Assembly (NCBI GenBank): GCA_014382465.1
Contig: JACNJP010000301.1
Span: forward strand, 1 to 13,918
From: Planctomycetota bacterium
Lineage (GTDB): Bacteria; Planctomycetota; UBA1135
Length of the DNA: 13,918 bases
Direction of reading: 5' to 3'
Part shown: piece by piece, positions 6,075 through 13,186 of the stretch
How positions within the stretch are numbered: position 1 is the first letter of the stretch
Layout: each line of letters begins with the position of its first letter
Notes under the pieces: generated by a model
The model's input: the letters and a program-made list of their open reading frames with translations, nothing else
Told to the model about the DNA's origin: nothing
Database searches by the model: none
Position numbers and translations under genes: made by a program

Positions 6075-6397
6075 CAAGTTGACTCCTGCGGTTGTCCGTC
6101 CAGCAGCCGCCGGTTGAGGCAGCGGATCCGTTGGGCGGCGGGAAGGGTGATCTCGCCGTTCTCGACGAAGCGGGCCAGCAGCTCGCTCATGGCATCGGTC
6201 GGCTCGCCGTCCCGAAGCCGGGCCAGGCGATCGATCAGGCGGTCGAGGCGACCGCGGATGGTCGGGTAGCTGACTCCGTAGAGGCCTGCCAGCTCCTTGA
6301 GCGAGCCCGAGGCCAGGACCAGGCGCAGGACGAGCTCCTGGTCGGTCTCCTCGAGCTGCCGGAAGAGGCGTTCGGGTCGGGAATCGGGGGGAGCCAT
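6074..6397 (-). CDS. DUF2089-like helix-turn-helix regulator
   Basis: 107 residues. The core LVLRLVLASGSLKELAGLYGVSYPTIRGRLDRLIDRL (22-58, two pieces of one motif) is the DUF2089 signature: a short helix, then a helix-turn-helix with GVSYPTIR as recognition helix. Many DUF2089 proteins carry an N-terminal zinc ribbon; this one lacks it and starts almost directly with the helical part. It is probably a DNA-binding regulator. It is coupled to a membrane protein at its stop (TGATG) and faces an AT-rich spacer with a direct repeat that is a good candidate operator. No Shine-Dalgarno is visible before the ATG at 6397. Confidence 0.8.
   Translation of the reverse strand: MAPPDSRPERLFRQLEETDQELVLRLVLASGSLKELAGLYGVSYPTIRGRLDRLIDRLARLRDGEPTDAMSELLARFVENGEITLPAAQRIRCLNRRLLDGQPQEST
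6083..6087 (-). promoter_or_regulatory. Ribosome binding site AGGAG for the coupled membrane protein
   Basis: AGGAG eight bases before the ATG at 6074, inside the last codons of the regulator gene. It fixes the start of the downstream membrane protein and shows that it can be initiated in its own right as well as by coupling. Confidence 0.6.
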
Positions 6398-6420
6398 GGG
6401 CGAGGGCGGCGGGCGCCAGG

Positions 6421-6454
6421 ATCAATATTATTCATCTCACATCAATTTTATTCA
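6421..6454. promoter_or_regulatory. Divergent AT-rich control region with 14-bp direct repeat
   Basis: ATCAATATTATTCA (6421-6434) and ATCAATTTTATTCA (6441-6454) differ at one base and repeat with a period of 20 bp, about two helical turns. They form an abrupt AT-rich island in a ~70% GC setting, between the divergent regulator (start 6397) and small membrane protein (start 6489). TATTAT on the plus strand (6426-6431) and TAATAT on the minus strand (6430-6425) look like overlapping -10 boxes inside the first copy. It is probably the shared promoter and operator, with the adjacent DUF2089 protein as the first candidate for binding. Confidence 0.65.
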
Positions 6455-6488
6455 GAAATGGCTGCGAACTCCTTCCCAACAACCGCCT

Positions 6489-6704
6489 ATGGATTTCACC
6501 GCCCTCGACGTCGCAACCCTCCAGTCCATCGATCCGGGCTATTTCATCGGCTGGGGCACCCTGAGCCTGCTCGTGGCCGGCATCGCCCAGGGGAAGGGGC
6601 GTAGCGGTTTCGGTTGGTGGATCGGCGCGCTGCTGCTCGGCCCGGTGGCGCTGTTCTTCCTGGTCCTGACGGATCGGAAGGAGGGCGCGGCCAAGGGCGA
6701 TTGA
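6489..6704 (+). CDS. Small two-helix membrane protein, divergent from the DUF2089 regulator
   Basis: 71 residues starting MDFTALDVATLQS. Two hydrophobic segments at about 18-33 and 41-60 are joined by a basic, glycine-rich turn (QGKGRSGFGWW); the tail is charged. The pattern of K-G-R-S-x-x-x-W-W followed by LLLGPVALFFLVL is common among small uncharacterised bacterial membrane proteins. The start is chosen at 6489 because upstream codons run into the AT-rich control region. It is read from the control region shared with the regulator operon. Confidence 0.65.
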   Translation: MDFTALDVATLQSIDPGYFIGWGTLSLLVAGIAQGKGRSGFGWWIGALLLGPVALFFLVLTDRKEGAAKGD

Positions 6705-6736
6705 GAGGAATCCGGCCCCCTTTCGTGGACCTGGGT

Positions 6737-6773
6737 GTGGTCGAACTGGGCCGGCTCACCAGGGTCCGACCAC
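6737..6773. terminator. Possible bidirectional hairpin between convergent genes
   Basis: GTGGTCGAAC (6737-6746) can pair with GTCCGACCAC (6764-6773), nine of ten positions, with a 17-base loop. It lies between the plus-strand gene ending at 6704 and the minus-strand gene ending at 6756 and includes the latter's stop codon. No T-tract follows on either strand, so it is not a textbook intrinsic terminator. Confidence 0.25.
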
Positions 6774-7148
6774 CGCGAGCCTCAGCAGGATCCCCACCAA
6801 CACCGCCCATACCAGGTTGACCAGCGTGCCTCCCAGGTAGTAGCCGGGCTTCTTGCGGATGTCCTCCGACCGGACCAGGGACTTGGCCGCGAAGATCAGG
6901 GCGATCCCGGTCACCTCGCCGGCGAGCAGGAAGCTCAGGACCAGCAGGTTCTCGCACTTGCCGATGACGGTGGATGCCTCGAAGCGCGGCTGGTCGGGCG
7001 TCTTCTCCGGGCGTAGCGGGACCTGCCTCGGCAGGACGAACCAGCGCACGAGCCGGCCGCTCAAGGCCAGGGTCAGGGCGTACCCGGCGGCGATGACCGC
7101 TGCCTTCAGCCACAGGGGCTCCACCAGGGGGAAGGGGCTCGTGGTCAT
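6756..7148 (-). CDS. Membrane protein resembling the C-terminal part of DUF3307 proteins
   Basis: 130 residues. Hydrophobic segments at about 14-30, 66-88 and 104-126. The block beginning CENLLVLSFLLAGEV and continuing with IFAAKSLVRSEDIRKKPGYY and LGGTLVNLVWAVLVGIL matches my memory of the end of DUF3307 membrane proteins (E-R-L-L-V-L-T-F, A-A-K-S-I-x-R, Y-x-L-I-G-T-L). The DUF3307 domain itself is not present. The ATG overlaps the stop of the SatD-like gene as ATGA, so the pair is co-translated. In other genomes SatD and DUF3307 proteins are often adjacent, which supports the assignment. Function unknown. Confidence 0.72.
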   Translation of the reverse strand: MTTSPFPLVEPLWLKAAVIAAGYALTLALSGRLVRWFVLPRQVPLRPEKTPDQPRFEASTVIGKCENLLVLSFLLAGEVTGIALIFAAKSLVRSEDIRKKPGYYLGGTLVNLVWAVLVGILLRLAVVGPW

Positions 7149-7756
7149 GATCCGGAGCCTAAGTGGACCGGAGAAGGCGACGCCAGGAATCCTCGCAGGG
7201 CGGCTTCGGCCGACGCCATCTCCGCGAACTGGGCCGCGCGCAGGGCCTCGGAGATGGACTGCTGGGTCACGCCCAGAGCGGCCGCCGCTTCTCGCTGGGT
7301 CGCGGCCCGGCGCATGGCGGTCACGGCGCGGAATCGGGACGGCTTCCAGCTCCGAAGGACCGCCCCGTGCAGCCGCGCCATGGCCTCCAGCAGGTCCTGC
7401 CCGCGACGGTCGAGGTGCGCCAAGTCGAAGGCGCAGGGCAGGCCGTCGCGCCGGCCCCGCGCTAGAGTGCCGACGGCCCGGCTGAGCGACCCGGTGACCA
7501 CGGCCGCCTGGAAGCGCCGCGGCCAAACCGCCTCGTTCAAGGCGACGCAGACGTCGAAGGCATGGAGCGGCCGGCGCAGGACTCCGCAGACCCCGCCCGG
7601 CCCAGGCCTGGTCACGGGCCGGGCGATCCACTCCTCAGGCCAGCGCTCGTGGACCTGGACCAGCGCCTCCTCGACCTGGCTGGCCAGCCGGTCGCGGCGG
7701 GGCCTGGTCCTGGCCTCCGCCAGCTCGGCGACGAGCACGGTCGAGACCCCTGCCAT
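7145..7756 (-). CDS. SatD-like protein with C-terminal helix-turn-helix
   Basis: 203 residues. The N-terminus VSTVLVAELAEARTRPRRDRLASQVEEAL has the short strand followed by R-D-x-L found at the start of SatD proteins (V-x-x-D-I-x-x-S-R-x-x-x-R-x-x-L). The middle part alternates strands and helices (GVCGVLRRPLHAFDVC, at about 55-70). Residues 152-175 form a helix-turn-helix: ATQREAAAALGVTQQSISEA. SatD is known by name from the satCDE locus of Streptococcus mutans; its biochemical role is unsettled. The four-base overlap with the following membrane protein gene makes a two-gene unit. TGTTAT lies nine bases before the ATG, with a GAGGG directly adjoining the ATG. GTG at codon 7 region is not excluded as an alternative start. 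Confidence 0.72.
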   Translation of the reverse strand: MAGVSTVLVAELAEARTRPRRDRLASQVEEALVQVHERWPEEWIARPVTRPGPGGVCGVLRRPLHAFDVCVALNEAVWPRRFQAAVVTGSLSRAVGTLARGRRDGLPCAFDLAHLDRRGQDLLEAMARLHGAVLRSWKPSRFRAVTAMRRAATQREAAAALGVTQQSISEALRAAQFAEMASAEAALRGFLASPSPVHLGSGS

Positions 7757-7765
7757 CCCTCGACC

Positions 7766-7771
7766 ATAACA
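7766..7771 (-). promoter_or_regulatory. -10-like TGTTAT, 9 nt before the SatD-like start
   Basis: TGTTAT matches TATAAT at four of six bases at the distance expected for a leaderless or near-leaderless transcript. Weaker than the two TAGAAT examples; no -35 box found. Confidence 0.28.
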
Positions 7772-7894
7772 GGTGGCTCAACCTGCTTCTCCCCCTTCCC
7801 GGCCCACCACACGGGAGACACCGGCGTCCCGCAGAAGAAGGCGCCGACCGCTCCGAGAGCCACCCCCTGCGGCTCATCGAGGCGGCCGGCACCC

Positions 7895-7910
7895 CGTGGG
7901 AAACCCCACG
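7895..7910 (-). terminator. Hairpin just after the first-listed receptor's stop
   Basis: CGTGGG (7895-7900) and CCCACG (7905-7910) form a perfect six-pair stem with a four-base loop, three bases after the receptor's TAG. There is no T-run downstream on the minus strand, so it may be a factor-dependent end or an mRNA 3' stabiliser. The rest of 7757-7913 shows no gene. Confidence 0.35.
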
Positions 7911-7913
7911 AAC

Positions 7914-10058
7914 CTAGAACGGCACCGCCGCCCCGACCGTCAAGTTCATCCCGATGCCGTCGGCGCGGCTGTGCGCGGCGCGGTAATCGACCCCGCCCGC
8001 GTTGTCGATGACGGCGAAGAGTTCGACGCCGTTGTCGAGCGTGTAGCCGCCGCGCAGGTGCACCAGGGTGTAGCCCGGCAGGCCCCACGGCCGGATCTGG
8101 CCGGAGGTCGGATCCTGCGGATCGCTCAGGTAGCCGACGTCGCTGCCGAGCCGGGCCGGGTCGATGCGGGTGAAGGCGTTGACCATCTCGACGTCGAGCC
8201 CGCAGTAGAGGCCGTTGCGGCTGTCACGCGGCTCCCACAGCACTGACACCACGCCGCGCACCGGCACCGTGTGGCGCAGCGGCACTTCGTTGGTCTCGTC
8301 CTGGCCGATGTTCCACATGAAGCTGCCACCGAGCCACCAGTCGCAGGCCGCGGCCGAGTCGAAGAAGCGGTCGAGCCGGGCCTGACCGGCCAATTCGACG
8401 CCGTGGACGAAGGCGTCGCCGTTGGCGGTGGTGCGGTAGACGCGCTCGTCGGCCTCGAAGGTGCCGTTGTTGTTGAAGTCGTAGAACTTCGAACCCTGGT
8501 AGCTGCCGGCGACGATGTTCTGGAAATTCGAGAAGTCGGTGCGGTAGAGGATGGCCTCCGCCGTGAGGGTCTCCTCCTCGAATTTTGCGCCGAGCTCGTA
8601 GGTGTCCGAGCTGACGGGCTCGAGCAGGCCGTTGGGCACCAGCACTCCCCATCCGTGCTGGCGGATGCCGAAGTTGGGCGCGAACTGGCGGAAGCCCCGG
8701 TACCACGAGGTGTAGAGGTGGAAGCTCTCGCCGAACCACCGGGTCAGCGCCAGGCCGCCGGTCAGGGCCCCCTCGGTCGAGCGGATGTCGTCCAGCCGCT
8801 TGGGCGAGCCGGCCGGCGGCGTGTACCACTTGTCCGGCGTCGAGCGGAACAGGAAGTGGTCGTAACGAGCGGCGGCGAGCAGGCTCCAGTCCTCGGCGAA
8901 GTCCCACTCGTCCTGGACGAAGGCGCCCAGGTTCCACCAGTCCGAATCCGGGGCGGCCTTGACCGCCGGCCCGCCGCCGCCGGGGTACATGGTGAACTGC
9001 TCGTCGTCGGGGCTCTCGCCGCGGTCGAGGTGGAAGGCCAGGCCGTAGGTCAGCTCGTGGTCGCCGAACTCGGCCTCGGCCTGGGCGTCCGCGGTCCAGG
9101 TCCGCCAGCGGGCCACGCCCTCGTCGCCGTTGGTCCAGTAGCGCCAGTCCTCCTTGTCCTGGTGATAGAGGCGCACGAAGGCGCTCTCCCACAGCGCGGT
9201 CTCGCGGCTGGAGTGCAGCTCGAGGTTCACGCCCTGGCGGTCGTTGGAGTTCCACTGGGTGGTGCGGTAGTGGCGGTAGACCGGATCCCGGTGGACCTTC
9301 TGGACATCCAGCACCAGCCACTCCTCGTCGCTGAGGCGGAACTCCGAGTTCCAGTCCAGGTTGCCCTCGCGGCCGCCGGTGTGGCTCAGAGTGCGGCCGG
9401 ACCCGTCCTGATAATCGTCGTAGGCGCCGAGGCTGCCTCCGACCCGCCAGCGCATGAACGGGTTGGCGCCCCACAGGTCCACCCGCTCCCGGCGGGCGTT
9501 GTTGTTGAAGCCGTAGCTGAGGCGCAGCTCGCCGCCCCAGACGCTGCCGCCCTCGGTGTAGTCGAGCGGCGGCTTGCGGGTGATGAAGTTGACCACGCCG
9601 CCGAGGGCGTTGGAGCCGTAGAGCACCGAGGCCGGTCCGCGCACCACCTCGATGCGCTCGAGCGACCAGGGATCGACCTTGCCGTACATGTCGTCGCCGG
9701 CGAAGCCGCCCTCGCCCCAGAAGGTCGACAGGGTGTTGCCGTCCACCAGGGCCAGGAGGTTGCCGCCCGAGAGCCCGCGGATCACCAGGTCGCCGGAGGT
9801 GCCGCTGCGGTGCTCGACCCAGATCCCGGGCTCCAGCCGCAGGGCGTCCACCGCCACCGCCTGGTGCCGGCGCCGCAGCTCCTGCTCGCTGACGACGTTC
9901 ACGCCGCGGGGCACTTCGAGCGGCGTCTCCTCGTGCCGGCTCGCAGTGACCAGGATCTCGGAGACTGTCCTGGCGGGGGCCAGGTCCGGGTCCTGAGGAG
10001 CAGGGGCCGGGGCCTGGAGGGAAGGAAGGAGCAACAGGGGCAGCAACAGGGAGGGCAT
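7914..10058 (-). CDS. TonB-dependent outer-membrane receptor (distal gene of uptake operon)
   Basis: 714 residues. Leucine-rich signal peptide 1-20; TonB-box-like SEILVTASR at 33-41; plug domain about 45-165 with DLVIRGLSGGNLLALVDGN (90-108) and ERIEVVRGPASVLYGSNALGG (134-154, given as family landmarks); then a beta-barrel rich in W, Y and D ending in aromatic F, as usual for outer-membrane proteins. Within a surface-loop region at 527-538 a D-x-N-x-N-G-x-F-x-x-x-E stretch has EF-hand loop spacing and could bind calcium. Substrate unknown; features do not single out siderophore, heme or cobalamin. It follows tonB by 92 bp. No Shine-Dalgarno before the ATG at 10058. Confidence 0.93.
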   Translation of the reverse strand: MPSLLLPLLLLPSLQAPAPAPQDPDLAPARTVSEILVTASRHEETPLEVPRGVNVVSEQELRRRHQAVAVDALRLEPGIWVEHRSGTSGDLVIRGLSGGNLLALVDGNTLSTFWGEGGFAGDDMYGKVDPWSLERIEVVRGPASVLYGSNALGGVVNFITRKPPLDYTEGGSVWGGELRLSYGFNNNARRERVDLWGANPFMRWRVGGSLGAYDDYQDGSGRTLSHTGGREGNLDWNSEFRLSDEEWLVLDVQKVHRDPVYRHYRTTQWNSNDRQGVNLELHSSRETALWESAFVRLYHQDKEDWRYWTNGDEGVARWRTWTADAQAEAEFGDHELTYGLAFHLDRGESPDDEQFTMYPGGGGPAVKAAPDSDWWNLGAFVQDEWDFAEDWSLLAAARYDHFLFRSTPDKWYTPPAGSPKRLDDIRSTEGALTGGLALTRWFGESFHLYTSWYRGFRQFAPNFGIRQHGWGVLVPNGLLEPVSSDTYELGAKFEEETLTAEAILYRTDFSNFQNIVAGSYQGSKFYDFNNNGTFEADERVYRTTANGDAFVHGVELAGQARLDRFFDSAAACDWWLGGSFMWNIGQDETNEVPLRHTVPVRGVVSVLWEPRDSRNGLYCGLDVEMVNAFTRIDPARLGSDVGYLSDPQDPTSGQIRPWGLPGYTLVHLRGGYTLDNGVELFAVIDNAGGVDYRAAHSRADGIGMNLTVGAAVPF

Positions 10059-10150
10059 GATGGGCCGGAGCAGGCAACTGCCGTGCCTCCACCAGTTAAT
10101 GCCGAATCGGTGTCGATTTCGTTACGGCGAGGGAACGCCGTCCGACGCCC

Positions 10151-10969
10151 TCAACGCCCGCCGCGCCCGCCCTCGATCTGGAAACGGAACTGGATCGGCA
10201 CCTGGCCATCGACCGGCAGGCCGTCGCGCATCGCCGGCCGGAAGGCGCCGGGGGCCCAATTCCGCACCGCCTCCAGGGCGGCGCCATCGAGGATCCCGCG
10301 CCCGGAGGACCGGGTGACGACCAGATCGAGCAGCCGTCCGTCGGCGCTCACGGTGGCGGTGAGCACCACTGTGCCTTCCCAGCCCCGGCTGATGGCGATG
10401 CCGGGGTAGCGCGGCGGCGGACTCAGCGCCGGATCGGGGTCGTAGCTGGCCTCCACCTGGGACGCCGTGCTGGCGGTCACCGTCGCCGACTCCGGTTCGG
10501 CGGCCGCCGGCTCCTCAGGCGGCGGGACGGGTTCGACCACCTCGGGCGGATCTGCGTCGGGCTCGACGGGCCGCAGCACGGCGTAGAGGTCAGCCCGCCG
10601 CGGGTGGGCAGGAGGACGGAGCATCCAGTCGACCGGGAAGACCTCCTCGTCCTCCTCGAAGACCGGCCTCAGCTCCGGCTCGGGGATCTCGGCCACCTCG
10701 AACTCGAGCGGTGGGCGCGGCTCGGCGACCGGCACGACGGCGATCCGGCTCTCCACCGAGATCTCGGGAGGGACCCTGAGGTCCGGGCCACCGAGCAGGG
10801 CCATCCCCAGCCAAGCCAGACCGCCGAGGACCAAGGCCCCGTGGAGGCCGATCGAGGCCGCGAGCGCCTTCCCCAGCACCGGCGCCGAGAACACCTGGCC
10901 CGGACCCATGCCGCGCAACGGCCGGGTGACCGGCCGAAAGGGCTCGTGGGTGGGCGGAGGCATGCTCAT
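10151..10969 (-). CDS. tonB: TonB energy-transducing protein
   Basis: Couples the inner-membrane proton gradient to outer-membrane receptors. 272 residues from this ATG: cytoplasmic proline-rich start, one membrane helix at about 34-61 (LGKALAASIGLHGALVLGGL and on), a periplasmic spacer rich in P and E (PEVVEPVPPPEEPAAAEPES), and a TonB C-terminal domain at about 186-266 with RYPGIAISRGWEGTVVL, SSGRGILDGAALEAVRNW and FRPAM. The spacer lacks the lysine-proline repeats of enteric TonB. Start is uncertain: ATG at 10969 or 10963, or a TTG at 10996; none has a clear ribosome site. It sits between two receptor genes on the same strand, so it is probably dedicated to them. ExbB and ExbD are not in the window. 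Confidence 0.88.
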   Translation of the reverse strand: MSMPPPTHEPFRPVTRPLRGMGPGQVFSAPVLGKALAASIGLHGALVLGGLAWLGMALLGGPDLRVPPEISVESRIAVVPVAEPRPPLEFEVAEIPEPELRPVFEEDEEVFPVDWMLRPPAHPRRADLYAVLRPVEPDADPPEVVEPVPPPEEPAAAEPESATVTASTASQVEASYDPDPALSPPPRYPGIAISRGWEGTVVLTATVSADGRLLDLVVTRSSGRGILDGAALEAVRNWAPGAFRPAMRDGLPVDGQVPIQFRFQIEGGRGGR

Positions 10970-11029
10970 CGAGGAAGGGACGGAGGGGGGCTGCAAGCTC
11001 CGTGCCGGGCGCGACCGGGCGCCTCGAAC

Positions 11030-13138
11030 TCAGAATCGTAGCTCGAGGGTAACGATCAGGCTGCGGCCAGGGCCGTTGAGCCCCGAGCCGTGGACCCGGT
11101 AGTCCTTGTCGCCCAGGTTCTCCAGGGTCAGGCCGAGGTCGAGGTTCCGGTCCAGCGGAACTCCTGCGCTGAGGCCGAAGACCGCGAAGCCTGGCGTGCC
11201 TCCGGGAGGGATCCGGCTGGTGTCGGCCTCGTCCCGAAGCGCCAGGGAGTCCTGGTCGTCGACCAACCAGGCCCAGCCCTCGACCCACCACCCCGCCGGC
11301 GCGGGCTGGTACCGGCTGTCGACCACCGCCTGGAAGGGCATCAGGCGATCGACCGGCCGCCGGACCACCACCGCTGCCGGCTCCTTGAGCTGGTCGACCT
11401 CGCCGTCCATCCAGGAGACCAGGACGCCGCTCGACCAGCGGTCGGTCCAGGACCTCCGGAGGTCGAGCTCGACCCCGTGGATCCAGCCGTCGCCGACGTT
11501 GTCCTTGCGGACGATCGGGGTCCCGCCCGGGTCGGCGGCGCCGGTGGGAGAGCGCACGATCATGTCGGCGATCCAGGTCCGGTAGACCGAGCCCTGCCAG
11601 GTCCAGCCGTCCTGGCCGCCCTTCGCGCCCAGCTCGAGCTGGAGGAAGCTCTCCGGCTCCAGGCCCAGGGTCGGCAATTCGACCACGCTGGTGGTCTCGA
11701 AGGCGGTGGTGTCCGACAGGTTCGGCGCCCGGAATCCCTGCGAGAGGCCGGCGTAGAGGTTCGACTCCGGCCCCAGCCACCAGACTCCCCGCAGGCTCCC
11801 GACCAAAGCGTTCCAATCGTCGCTGACCGAGGTGCGTCCGCCGGTGCCGGGATCGTAGACCCGCCCGGCGTCCATCGACACCCGGGTGAAGCGGACGCCC
11901 GGGATGAGGCTCCAGGAGTCGCCGGCGATCTCGTCCTGGAGGTAGGCGGCCAGGCTGGAGTAGGTGGCGTCGTCGGCCACCGGCCCCTGGATCGCCGAAC
12001 CGGTGTGCACCCCGCCGGTGTAGTCGTCGCGGAAGGAGCCGACCTCTTCGCGGTGCCCCTCGAGCCCCCAGGACCAATGGCCGACGTCGGACTCGCTCTC
12101 GAAGCGCGCCAGCAGGCCGAGATCACTCACCTCGAAGCCCTGGATGTCGCGCCGCCCGCCGGTGCGGCGCCGGTCCCGCTCCTCGGCGTGGCGCTGCCAG
12201 CTCAGGGTGAGGCTGCCGGCGTCCCACAAGCCGCTGGCGTCGCTCCACCGCGCCCTGCCGAAGATCAGGTCCCGGACCTGGTCGTACTCCCGGCGCAGCT
12301 CGTTGCCGATGGTGGTCCCGGCGTAGGGCTGGGAGTAGATCGTCTTGTGGGTCCGGGGGACGTCGATCTGGCGCACCGTCTGCGCCGCCAGGGTGAGCTC
12401 GAGGCCGCTGTCCAGGTAGCGGTCGAAGCGGAGGTCGCCGTCGCGCTCCTCGTAACCGGTGGCCTCCTGGCGGCCGGTGTCGGCGCCGCCTTCCAGGTCG
12501 TTGAAGTCCTTGCCGGAATACCCCGCGAGCAGGCCCCAGTCGTCACCGGAGTGGAGATCCAGCTCGGCGCGGCCGACCCAGGAGTCCTCCGCGGAGGCGT
12601 AGCGACCGTACCAGGCGCCGCCGAGCTCCAGCCCTCCCCCGTCGGGGCCCAGGCTGGCGCGACGGGACACCGCGTTGACCGTGCCGCCGATGGCATCGCT
12701 GCCGTAGAGCACGCTGCTCGGGCCGCGAACCAGCTCGAGGCGCTCGACCGTCAAGGGATCGACGGTGCTCCAGTACTGGTTCGGGCCGTCCCGGAAGGCG
12801 CTGTGGTTGAGCCGGATGCCGTCTACCAACAGCAGGTTGCGGAAGCCGGTGAAGCCGCGGATGTAGGGGGAGGACTGGCCGTAGGAGGTCTTCTGCACCA
12901 TCACCGAAGCCTGGCGGCCGAGGGCTTCCGGCAGGCTGCGGAAGCGGGAGGTCAACTCCTGGCGACCCACCAGGGCGGCGGACCAAGGCGCCTCGAGCGG
13001 CGCCTGCTCGCGGCTGCTGGCGGTGACCAGGATCTCCGCCGGCGGCGGGGTGGCGGGGTCCTGGGCCAGGACCAAGGGAGGGAAACCGAGCCAGATCAGC
13101 GCCCACCTGGAGGCGAAGGACACGCGGTGGGTTTTCAT
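11030..13138 (-). CDS. TonB-dependent outer-membrane receptor (proximal gene of uptake operon)
   Basis: 702 residues. Signal peptide 1-25 with a VLA-Q cleavage site; TonB-box-like AEILVTASS at 34-42; plug about 45-165 with YIRGFTGFRNLLLVDGIRL (92-110) and RLELVRGPSSVLYGSDAIGG (133-152); a barrel with the GFRAPNLSD element common in this superfamily and a terminal LELRF. The ending RVHGSGLNGPGR before the last strand is shared by a set of receptors whose substrates are mostly unassigned. It shares the EILVTAS box with the other receptor, consistent with both using the TonB encoded between them. An unrecognised gene ends 48 bp upstream. The start at 13138 has only a weak AGG nearby. Confidence 0.93.
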   Translation of the reverse strand: MKTHRVSFASRWALIWLGFPPLVLAQDPATPPPAEILVTASSREQAPLEAPWSAALVGRQELTSRFRSLPEALGRQASVMVQKTSYGQSSPYIRGFTGFRNLLLVDGIRLNHSAFRDGPNQYWSTVDPLTVERLELVRGPSSVLYGSDAIGGTVNAVSRRASLGPDGGGLELGGAWYGRYASAEDSWVGRAELDLHSGDDWGLLAGYSGKDFNDLEGGADTGRQEATGYEERDGDLRFDRYLDSGLELTLAAQTVRQIDVPRTHKTIYSQPYAGTTIGNELRREYDQVRDLIFGRARWSDASGLWDAGSLTLSWQRHAEERDRRRTGGRRDIQGFEVSDLGLLARFESESDVGHWSWGLEGHREEVGSFRDDYTGGVHTGSAIQGPVADDATYSSLAAYLQDEIAGDSWSLIPGVRFTRVSMDAGRVYDPGTGGRTSVSDDWNALVGSLRGVWWLGPESNLYAGLSQGFRAPNLSDTTAFETTSVVELPTLGLEPESFLQLELGAKGGQDGWTWQGSVYRTWIADMIVRSPTGAADPGGTPIVRKDNVGDGWIHGVELDLRRSWTDRWSSGVLVSWMDGEVDQLKEPAAVVVRRPVDRLMPFQAVVDSRYQPAPAGWWVEGWAWLVDDQDSLALRDEADTSRIPPGGTPGFAVFGLSAGVPLDRNLDLGLTLENLGDKDYRVHGSGLNGPGRSLIVTLELRF

Positions 13139-13186
13139 GGACCTGTGCCAACGGCAAGCCCGGCGGCTCGGTTCAAGGAAACCGGG

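Noticed and set aside
7757..7830. Cobalamin-riboswitch-like GGGAAGG and GAGCCA words on the minus strand upstream of the SatD-like gene
   Set aside because: No B12 box (AGTCAGGAGACC-like) and no paired core; the downstream gene is not a B12 gene.
10059..10150. Search for a Fur box or riboswitch between tonB and the receptor
   Set aside because: Only a short GGCA-AC-TGCC palindrome was seen; nothing close to a Fur site or a known riboswitch.
8271..10409. 712-codon open frame on the plus strand opposite the receptor
   Set aside because: Long antisense frames are expected at this GC content; the product is low-complexity V/A/E/G-rich, and the minus strand carries an unmistakable TonB receptor.
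10590..12077. 495-codon minus-strand frame spanning tonB and the receptor
   Set aside because: Arginine/glycine-rich out-of-frame reading of two genes with recognised domains on the same strand.
13120..13160. TTGGCAC before the first receptor as a sigma-54 site
   Set aside because: The required TTGC-like element at the fixed spacing downstream is missing.
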